The position numbers and the translations under genes were made by a program. A DNA stretch of 32,411 nt. Source: Candidatus Gastranaerophilales bacterium. Its GTDB lineage: Bacteria; Cyanobacteriota; Vampirovibrionia; Gastranaerophilales; Gastranaerophilaceae. Each line of letters begins with the position of its first letter. Position 1 is the stretch's first letter. Positions 23,901 to 30,365 of this stretch are shown here, piece after piece. The notes under the pieces are model-generated. The model made no database searches. It was given only the letters and a program-made list of their open reading frames with translations, and was not told where the DNA came from. The DNA lies in the NCBI GenBank assembly GCA_021201175.1, contig JAJQFK010000225.1:1-32411 (forward strand). The letters are read 5' to 3'.

Positions 23901-24843
23901 TTTGAGTGGTCATTGCCCAGCCGTAACATTTTTGGCATATTCCATACTCAAGTTCACATGTTAAAGGAGAGCGAACCAACAATTGATGTAAATCCAACGG
24001 TTTAATTTTTCTTATATCATTTCTGTCAATTGTTGTATTCGCAGGAATTATAACATTTCCATCTTTGTCTTTAATATCTTCTGCTATAGTTCTGCCTAAT
24101 AATCTTTCTGTTAACGGGGCAACAATCTTTTCACCGTCAGAAATGTCAGACATCATAATACCGTTTTTTGTACCGCAATCGTGGTCACGTATAATAACAT
24201 CTTGCGCAACGTCTACAAGACGTCTTGTCAAATATCCGGAGTCTGCTGTTTTTAAAGCGGTATCAACCAGTCCTTTTCTTGCTCCGTAAGATGATATGAT
24301 ATATTCGGTTACTGATAAGCCTTCTTTAAAGTTAGATTTGATAGGCAAGTCTATAATCTGCCCTTGCGCATCTGCCATCAAACCTCTCATACCTACCAAT
24401 TGCGATACCTGAGATAAATTACCTCTTGCACCTGAGAATGCCATCATATATACAGGATTTAATCTGTCAAAATTTTCTACTACTTTTTCAGTTAATTTAG
24501 AAGTTGTTTCCGACCAGGTATCTATTACTTTCGTATATCTTTCTACTTCTGTAATATCGCCTTTAAGATATCTGTGAGTAGATTTGTCTATTTCCTGTTC
24601 TGCTTCATTCAAAAGCTCTTTTTTATCAGCAGGTACTGATAAATCTGCAATAGAAATTGTTGTACCTGACTTAGTTGCATATCTATAACCCAAATTCTTT
24701 AGATTATCCGCAAGAGTAGCTGTTTTTGCACCGCCAAATTCCAGATAAACTTGTGCAAGCAGCTTGTTTATTGACTTTTTATTCATCTGTTCGTTGATGA
24801 AATCAAATGTCTTTTTTGTATTTTTATGTACTAATGTATCCAT
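20992..24843 (-). CDS. rpoC2: RNA polymerase beta-prime subunit, C-terminal part (RpoC2)
   Basis: This 1283-residue protein is the C-terminal portion of beta-prime, a separate gene in cyanobacteria and their relatives. It begins with the funnel region (MNKKSINKLLAQVYLEFGGA). YMMAFSGARGNLSQVSQLVG at 132-151 is part of the secondary-channel region, and the zinc site is C223, C296, C303, C306 with the spacing found in all bacteria. The bridge-helix region and the first half of the trigger loop (QSIGEPGTQLTMRTFHTGG, ending near 349) follow. After about 655 inserted residues made of repeated beta-barrel/SBHM-like motifs (many 'EGxxVxxGxxIA' steps), the conserved core resumes at TGDIVQGLPRVEELLEARKP (from 1005) and runs to the C-terminal clamp. 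The insertion is the SI3 of cyanobacterial RNA polymerase. The ribosome binding site AAGGG is 7 bases upstream. Confidence 0.96.
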   Translation of the reverse strand: MDTLVHKNTKKTFDFINEQMNKKSINKLLAQVYLEFGGAKTATLADNLKNLGYRYATKSGTTISIADLSVPADKKELLNEAEQEIDKSTHRYLKGDITEVERYTKVIDTWSETTSKLTEKVVENFDRLNPVYMMAFSGARGNLSQVSQLVGMRGLMADAQGQIIDLPIKSNFKEGLSVTEYIISSYGARKGLVDTALKTADSGYLTRRLVDVAQDVIIRDHDCGTKNGIMMSDISDGEKIVAPLTERLLGRTIAEDIKDKDGNVIIPANTTIDRNDIRKIKPLDLHQLLVRSPLTCELEYGICQKCYGWAMTTQKLVDVGEAIGIIAAQSIGEPGTQLTMRTFHTGGVFKGAGAMKEIIADIDGIVATKIFTRDLRTRHGDNVAITVQESDMEVKSDSKTKKYHIPSGAILYVHEGQEIKKGDKIAVYEPSSGGDGSRLTEKATKDITSDLSGEILFEDFVADEKKDRQGNISRTASKNGIVWVLGGDVYNLPGGSTILVEDGKAVKEGEKLAEIHVISEHGGEVRIGDNLVLEDVKYDGKKIKKIVQGKELTIVIASLSAANAKFEQTKKEQIWTVEETGEKYIVKAPVDTVVESGMIIAELLDEEYTVPSSGEIRYNGVEVDENQIITKPGEVIFIPDEIHQINKDSALKMVESGTFVTAGTEVVKDLYAHIDGIVEIKEFNDLIHEVVIRPGEIYNLNGIGELKVDEGEFVTAGTEIAPNIKAKEDSIVTILDNDKDNIEIDDLEEDLGVATIDEKTISNQPIQILVRPVQKFSIDTKDVSIRFNSTDEAIALVPVTQLQYKDGARVRNLDGGVLTRTSLVLQMDAYLSHLKGQVELDENNNLKIVVIETLIVRREGDNASKTSASMQTELLVSDGEIIEPKTPVAKTQVLAISDAVASIKDNNADVRRLLLVSGNYETKVDLKSKPVVKNGDLVKMDDVISTGGETSSLSGIVVDTSSNSITLRVGRPYLISPGTMLQVVNGSLVNRGDMIATLVFERQKTGDIVQGLPRVEELLEARKPKDSAVVAEYSGTAEIEIEDDVPRLYLNGDLGRQEVKFSIDSNIIVANGQKIKIGQPLTGGPLNPHDVIRLNGVEAAQQYLVDEVQRVYRSQGVEIADKHVEVIVRQMTKKVKVLESGDTKLLPGEFLEYKIVRKENEDVKAAGGQEATYESVLLGITKASLNTESFISAASFQETTRILTEAAVEGKRDLLRGLKENVIIGRLIPAGTGFYHLTNASEEKDREAQKRAAEKNNARKPSAILEEIEGMFGTPELTDYTIE

Positions 24844-24950
24844 ATTATTTTACCCTTATTCTTTATTTACGGAACCTAATCCGGTATTGCCTGTATTATT
24901 CGGCTGTTTCCCGCTAATTTAAGCCTGAAGCCGAAATTTATTACTCACAA

Positions 24951-26669
24951 CTACGATACCAAAATTGAATTTCTTACTGTTTCATTGAAGATTATTCTTC
25001 CGACAGTTGTTTCTATTCTTTCACCGTGTTCATCACGAACTACAATTCTGTCATGAAGTTTTATTACACCGTTCTCATGTGCGGCAATAGCATCTTCAAA
25101 ACTATAGAAATATTTCATCTGGCTATCTTCTTTATCATCATTTAAAAGTGTCAGGTAATACATACCTAATACCATATCCTGTGAAGCGGCAATGATAGGT
25201 TTACCTGTTGCCGGCGCCAAAATATTATTTGTTGCAAGCATTAACATTCTTGCTTCTGCTTGTGCTTCGATTGATAAAGGTACGTGAACCGCCATCTGGT
25301 CACCGTCAAAGTCCGCATTGAAAGCTGTACATACTAACGGATGAAGTTGTATAGCACGTCCTTCAACCAATACAGGTTCAAATGCCTGAATTCCCAGTCT
25401 GTGAAGGGTAGGAGCACGGTTTAATAATACCGGATGTCCGTCGATAACTTCCTCAAGTATATCCCATACTACAGGCTCTGACCTTTCAATTTTCTTCTTC
25501 GCAGATTTTATATTTTGAACAAATCCTCTTTCTATCAATTTGTTTACTACGAAAGGTTTGAACAGTTCTATTGCCATTTCCTTGGGTAAACCGCACTGAT
25601 TTAATTTCAATTTAGGACCTACTACAATAACGGAACGTCCGGAATAATCAACACGTTTACCTAACAAATTTTGTCTGAAACGTCCTTGTTTACCTTCTAT
25701 AATATTACTTAAAGATTTTAACGGTCTATTGCTCGGGCCTACTACGGTTCTCCCGCGTCTGCCGTTATCTATTAGCGAATCCACTGCTTCTTGAAGCATA
25801 CGTTTTTCGTTTCTTACGATAATTTCCGGCGCACCCATTTCTAATAAACGTAACAGACGATTATTTCTGTTTATAACACGTCTATATAAGTCATTTAAAT
25901 CTGATGTGGCAAATCTTCCGCCGTCTAACTGAACCATAGGTCTTAAATCAGGCGGTGTAACGGGCAATACATCCATTACCATCCACGTTGGTTCTGTATT
26001 ACTTTCAATTAAAGATTCTACTAATCTTAATCTTTTAATTAATTTAGCTTTTCTTTGAATGCTGCCTGAAAGTCCTGACAATTCGCCTCTTATTGACTCT
26101 GCCATTTCTTGCAATGAAATTTCGCCTAAGAGTTCTTTTATTGCTTCTGCACCGATTCCAACTTTTAATTGTGAATCTTCATTTTCAAGCATAAAATCTT
26201 CATATTCTTCTTCCGAAAGCAATTGTAACTTCCTGAATTCAGAATCAGCCGGATCAATTACAACATAGTTATTAAAATAAATAACCTGCTCTAAGTCTTT
26301 TAAAGTCATGTCCAAAAGCAATCCCAAATAACTTGGTATTCCTTTTAAAAACCAAATGTGACTTACAGGAGCAGCTAATTTTATATGCCCCATTCTGTGA
26401 CGTCTTACTTTTGAATCAGTAACTTCAACACCGCATCTTTCACAGATAATACCTTTGTGTCTTACTCTTTTATATTTACCGCAATAGCATTCCCAATCCT
26501 TTGTAGGTCCAAAGATTCTTTCGCAAAATAATCCGTCCCTTTCAGGTTTCAATGTACGATAGTTTATTGTTTCCGGTTTCGTTACTTCACCGTATGACCA
26601 TTTTAGTATACGCTCCGGCGAAGCAATACTGATTCTTATATAATCAAAATAATCTATACTTGTAGACAA
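24951..26669 (-). CDS. rpoC1: RNA polymerase beta-prime subunit, N-terminal part (RpoC1, gamma)
   Basis: RpoC1 is the N-terminal part of split beta-prime and holds the active-site magnesium. The 572-residue product starts at a TTG (26669) with GGAG seven bases upstream. It has the zinc-binding C61, C63, C76, C79 (CYCGKYKRVRHKGIICERCG), the clamp-helix region, the QGRFRQNLLGKRVDYSGRSV motif at about 328-347, and the catalytic NADFDGDQM at 451-459 with aspartates 453, 455 and 457. It ends soon after QDMVLGMYYLTLL, the same place where cyanobacterial rpoC1 ends. It is slightly shorter than typical cyanobacterial RpoC1 (about 620). rpoC2 starts 107 bases further on and no intact joining frame exists, so this is a natural split rather than a frameshift. 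Confidence 0.97.
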   Translation of the reverse strand: MSTSIDYFDYIRISIASPERILKWSYGEVTKPETINYRTLKPERDGLFCERIFGPTKDWECYCGKYKRVRHKGIICERCGVEVTDSKVRRHRMGHIKLAAPVSHIWFLKGIPSYLGLLLDMTLKDLEQVIYFNNYVVIDPADSEFRKLQLLSEEEYEDFMLENEDSQLKVGIGAEAIKELLGEISLQEMAESIRGELSGLSGSIQRKAKLIKRLRLVESLIESNTEPTWMVMDVLPVTPPDLRPMVQLDGGRFATSDLNDLYRRVINRNNRLLRLLEMGAPEIIVRNEKRMLQEAVDSLIDNGRRGRTVVGPSNRPLKSLSNIIEGKQGRFRQNLLGKRVDYSGRSVIVVGPKLKLNQCGLPKEMAIELFKPFVVNKLIERGFVQNIKSAKKKIERSEPVVWDILEEVIDGHPVLLNRAPTLHRLGIQAFEPVLVEGRAIQLHPLVCTAFNADFDGDQMAVHVPLSIEAQAEARMLMLATNNILAPATGKPIIAASQDMVLGMYYLTLLNDDKEDSQMKYFYSFEDAIAAHENGVIKLHDRIVVRDEHGERIETTVGRIIFNETVRNSILVS

Positions 26670-26676
26670 TTTTTAT

Positions 26677-26680
26677 CTCC
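26677..26680 (-). promoter_or_regulatory. Ribosome binding site that fixes the TTG start of rpoC1
   Basis: GGAG on the minus strand is followed by seven bases and TTG TCT ACA AGT ATA GAT. There is no nearby in-frame ATG before the conserved SPERILKWS segment, so initiation at TTG is well supported. Confidence 0.75.
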
Positions 26681-26727
26681 TTTAATTTATTTATTTTGTG
26701 CTTTATAAATTACAATCTTACAGCACT

Positions 26728-29700
26728 TTATTCCTTATACGAACTTGGAGTTTCTAAAAAGTTTATATTTAACAATTCAGAATCAATATCGGAAAGGATT
26801 CTTTTTGGCGCTGCCTTTCTTAAATCATCTGTATCTGACATTAAATCAACTTCTTCTCCGCTCTTTTTAGATACCGAAATATCCAAACCAATACTCTGTA
26901 ATTCTCTTACAAGTACTTTAAAGGATTCCGGAATTCCCGGTCTTGGAATGTTATCACCTTTTACAATTGCTTCATAAGCTCTTGAACGTCCGTTAACATC
27001 ATCAGATTTTATTGTCAACATTTCCTGTAATGTATATGCGGCGCCATAAGCTTCTAAAGCCCAAACTTCCATTTCTCCGAATCTCTGTCCGCCAAACTGT
27101 GCCTTTCCGCCTAAAGGCTGCTGGGTAACTAATGAGTATGGACCTGTACTTCTTGCGTGAATTTTATCATCTACAAGGTGAACAAGTTTTAAGAAGTATG
27201 TAATACCTACAGAAACCGGTCTGTCGAACGGTTCGCCGGTTCTTCCGTCATATAATGTAACTTTTCCGTCCTCTTGAACCCAATCACATCCTGATTCTTT
27301 TATACCTCTTAACAACTCATATTTTGTTGAAATCTCGGACTTGTTTTCTCCGTACATTTCATCAAAAGAAGGAGCTTCATAATAATCACCTGTTAAGTAT
27401 GATGCTAAACCTAATAAACATTCATATGTCTGACCAACATTCATACGAGATGGCACACCCAGAGGATTAAGTACTATATCAACAGGTGTTCCGTCCGGCA
27501 AGAACGGCATATCTTCTTTTGGAAGTATTCTTGAAACAATACCTTTATTACCGTGTCTGCCGGCAAGTTTATCACCGACCGATACTTTACGTTTTTGAGC
27601 GATGTAAACTTTAATAAGTGTATTTGCCCCCGGCAATAATTCATCGCCTTTTTCTCTGTCAAATACCTTAACATCGACTACACGACCGCCTTCTCCGTGA
27701 GGTACTCTTAACGAGTTATCTTTTACATCTCTTGCTTTTTCTGCAAATATAGCTCTTAAAAGTTTTTCTTCGGGAGGGTGTTCCGATTCGCCTTTTGGTG
27801 TTACTTTCCCTACTAATATATCATCAGCATAAACTCTTGCACCGATTCTTACAATACCTCTTTCATCAAGATGTCTTAATGCATCCTCGGATACATTCGG
27901 GACTTCTCTTGTAATTTCTTCCGCCCCGAGTTTTGTTTGTCTTGCTTCTATTTCTAATTTTTCTATGTGCAGTGATGTAAATACATCATCATATACACAT
28001 CTTTCACTCAGAAGAATAGCATCTTCAAAGTTATATCCTTCCCATGGCATATATGCAACCAGAACATTTTTACCCAACGAAAGTTCTCCGAAGTGAGTTG
28101 AAGCACCATCGGCAATAACATCACCGGCTTTTACTTCATCACCTTCACTAACTATCGGTTTCTGGTTAATACAAGTATCCTGATTACTTCTTACATATTT
28201 CATCAACTGATATTTGTGCAATTTACCGGCTTTATCTTTTATCCAAATTTCTTCGCCGACAACTTTTTCAACAGTTCCGTCAATATCAGAAACTACAACC
28301 ATACAAGAATCTTTTGCAGCTCTTTTTTCCAGCCCTGTTGCAACTACCGGTCTATCCGTAATTAATAGAGGAACTGCCTGACGCTGCATGTTTGAGCCCA
28401 TCAATGCACGGTTCGCGTCATCGTGTTCAATAAACGGAATTACTGATGTAGCAACTGAAATAACCTGTATCGGAGAAACCCCCATATAGTCTACACGTTT
28501 TGATTCGCTCATTGTAAACTCTGATTTATAACGAATAGGTACATATTGCGATTTAATGCTTCTATCCTCATTTAATGTCAAATCAGAAGGAGCTACACGG
28601 AAATTTTCTTCTTCATCGGCACTCATATAATGTACTTCATTAGTTACAACCCCGTCTTTTACAAGGAAGTATGGAGTTTCAATGAATCCGTAATCATTAA
28701 CTCTTGCGTGAGTAGCTAATGAACCTATCAAACCTGCGTTAGGACCTTCCGGTGTTTCTATCGGACAAATTCTTCCGTAATGCGACGGGTGAATATCACG
28801 AACTGCGAATCCCGCTCTTTCTCTTACTAACCCTCCGGGACCTAAAGCTGATATACGTCTTTTATGTGTTAATTCAGCAAGCGGATTTACTTGATCCATG
28901 AACTGTGATAATTGAGAAGAACCAAAAAACTCTTTTAAAGAAGCTATTAAAGGCTTTGTATTTAATAAGTTTAATGGTGTTAAAGTTTCTGAATTCTGGA
29001 GTGTCATTCTTTCTTTAACAATTCTTTCAATTCTGGATAAACCTACTCTGAATTGATTTTGTAATAATTCTCCGACCGAACGGATTCTTCTGTTACCCAA
29101 ATGGTCTATATCATCACAACTTCCTTCATCGTATGTCAGATTAATTAAATACTCAACAGCGGCAACTAAATCCTGAATTGTAAGAGTTCTTTGCGTTTCT
29201 GCAACATTCAGGTTTAATTTTTTGTTTAATTTATAACGTCCAACCCTGCCGATATCATATTTTTTATCATCAAAAAATCTTGATTCTATAATTGAGCGCC
29301 CGCCTGCGGCAGAAGCCGGATCTCCGGGTCTTAATTTCTTATACACTTCAATTAAAGCGTCATCCGTTGTTTCGGCAGTATCTTTTTCTAACGTCTTTTT
29401 CAAGAACTCAAAATGAGTAAATAATGTTTCCATTTCGGATACTGTTATACCGAGCGCTTTTAATAAAGTTGTAGCCAGAATTTTTCTGTTTTTATCTATC
29501 TTTATATATATTACATCATTAGCGTCTGTTTCTATTTTTAACCATGCACCTCTATTAGGAATCAAAGTTGCATTAAATAAACGTTTACCGGTAGGGGAAA
29601 TTTCACGTTTAAAATATATCCCCGGAGAACGTACAATCTGTGATACAACAACACGTTCCGCACCGTTTACAATAAAAGTACCCTTATTTGTCATTGTCGG

Positions 29701-30042
29701 GATATCGCCGATATAAACTTCTTGCTCTTTTATTTCACCTGTATCTCTGTTTATTAAACGAGCCATAACACGCAACTGTTTTGCATAAGTTGCATCATGG
29801 ATTCTTGCTTCTTCCAAAGAATATTTTGGATTATCAAATGTATAATTCGGCAGAAAATGCAGTTCCAATCTGCCTGTATAGTCTTTAATCGGAGAATACG
29901 AAAGGAATTCTTCTTTTAAACCCTCTTTTAAAAACCATTCAAACGACTTTTTCTGAATTTCGATTAAATCCGGAAGATCATCAAGCCTTGTTTTTGGCAT
30001 TCCCATCGGAGTTACTCTTTCAGAATATTTTTTCTTTGACAT
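26728..30042 (-). CDS. rpoB: RNA polymerase beta subunit RpoB
   Basis: RpoB is the beta subunit of RNA polymerase. The 1104-residue length matches compact cyanobacterial-type beta subunits rather than the 1342-residue enterobacterial form. The rifampicin region GSSQLSQFMDQVNPLAELTH then KRRISALGPGGL lies at about 374-405, with the drug-contact positions D383, H393 and S398 all wild type; V385 replaces the usual N or T. The GPNAGLIGSLATHARVNDYG, RHGNKGIVSRILPKEDMPF and GGKAQFGGQRFGEMEVWALE blocks are intact. The start has GAGAGGTG upstream. It is the first gene of rpoB-rpoC1-rpoC2; the 58-base gap to rpoC1 supports one transcript. rplJ-rplL, often found just upstream of rpoB, is absent here. 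Confidence 0.98.
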   Translation of the reverse strand: MSKKKYSERVTPMGMPKTRLDDLPDLIEIQKKSFEWFLKEGLKEEFLSYSPIKDYTGRLELHFLPNYTFDNPKYSLEEARIHDATYAKQLRVMARLINRDTGEIKEQEVYIGDIPTMTNKGTFIVNGAERVVVSQIVRSPGIYFKREISPTGKRLFNATLIPNRGAWLKIETDANDVIYIKIDKNRKILATTLLKALGITVSEMETLFTHFEFLKKTLEKDTAETTDDALIEVYKKLRPGDPASAAGGRSIIESRFFDDKKYDIGRVGRYKLNKKLNLNVAETQRTLTIQDLVAAVEYLINLTYDEGSCDDIDHLGNRRIRSVGELLQNQFRVGLSRIERIVKERMTLQNSETLTPLNLLNTKPLIASLKEFFGSSQLSQFMDQVNPLAELTHKRRISALGPGGLVRERAGFAVRDIHPSHYGRICPIETPEGPNAGLIGSLATHARVNDYGFIETPYFLVKDGVVTNEVHYMSADEEENFRVAPSDLTLNEDRSIKSQYVPIRYKSEFTMSESKRVDYMGVSPIQVISVATSVIPFIEHDDANRALMGSNMQRQAVPLLITDRPVVATGLEKRAAKDSCMVVVSDIDGTVEKVVGEEIWIKDKAGKLHKYQLMKYVRSNQDTCINQKPIVSEGDEVKAGDVIADGASTHFGELSLGKNVLVAYMPWEGYNFEDAILLSERCVYDDVFTSLHIEKLEIEARQTKLGAEEITREVPNVSEDALRHLDERGIVRIGARVYADDILVGKVTPKGESEHPPEEKLLRAIFAEKARDVKDNSLRVPHGEGGRVVDVKVFDREKGDELLPGANTLIKVYIAQKRKVSVGDKLAGRHGNKGIVSRILPKEDMPFLPDGTPVDIVLNPLGVPSRMNVGQTYECLLGLASYLTGDYYEAPSFDEMYGENKSEISTKYELLRGIKESGCDWVQEDGKVTLYDGRTGEPFDRPVSVGITYFLKLVHLVDDKIHARSTGPYSLVTQQPLGGKAQFGGQRFGEMEVWALEAYGAAYTLQEMLTIKSDDVNGRSRAYEAIVKGDNIPRPGIPESFKVLVRELQSIGLDISVSKKSGEEVDLMSDTDDLRKAAPKRILSDIDSELLNINFLETPSSYKE

Positions 30043-30122
30043 TCATTCACCTCTCATTATGTGGTGTACTACAACAATTTATAAAATTATTATTAATTTT
30101 CAGACTAAAGGCACATAGAGCC

Positions 30123-30128
30123 ATTATA
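30123..30128 (-). promoter_or_regulatory. -10 box of the rpoB operon
   Basis: A perfect TATAAT on the minus strand lies 81 bases before the rpoB ATG. TTGACT and CTGACA lie upstream with spacers longer than optimal (24 and 20 bases), so the -35 is uncertain. Confidence 0.45.
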
Positions 30129-30325
30129 AAATGATACTTGCTAAAACATGTCAGTCAAGAAAAATAGGGATTTAATAAAAAATTATTAAACAATTGTTAA
30201 CATTTTTTCGTTACAATATATAAAAAATCATCAAAAAGCTTGTCACTGCTATCATACCCTGTCAAGCCCCGAATTATCCGATAAATTTTCTCGGGCAACT
30301 TTTATTTTTAATATGTTTTTATATA

Positions 30326-30331
30326 TATAAT
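30326..30331 (+). promoter_or_regulatory. Possible -10 box of the adhesin gene
   Basis: TATAAT lies 34 bases before the ATG at 30366, in very AT-rich sequence, so chance is a concern. GAAAGAGAGA just before the ATG is the likely ribosome binding site. Confidence 0.35.
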
Positions 30332-30365
30332 CGTATATATTAGGTATTAATGAAAGAGAGAGCAC

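Larger units (their letters stand above)
30043..30365. other. Divergent promoter region between rpoB and the adhesin gene
   Basis: These 323 bases contain no supported ORF. They hold the rpoB promoter and leader on the minus strand and the adhesin promoter on the plus strand. A CCCGA...TCGGG pair around 30270-30295 could form a weak stem. Confidence 0.6.

Noticed and set aside
24844..24950. Frameshift or assembly error splitting rpoC
   Set aside because: The break falls at the natural cyanobacterial rpoC1/rpoC2 boundary. Both genes have their own ribosome binding sites, and a 107-base non-coding gap separates them.
30285..30300. TCGGGCAACT shared with 20880-20889 as a dispersed repeat
   Set aside because: Only ten bases are identical, with unrelated flanks; chance similarity cannot be excluded.
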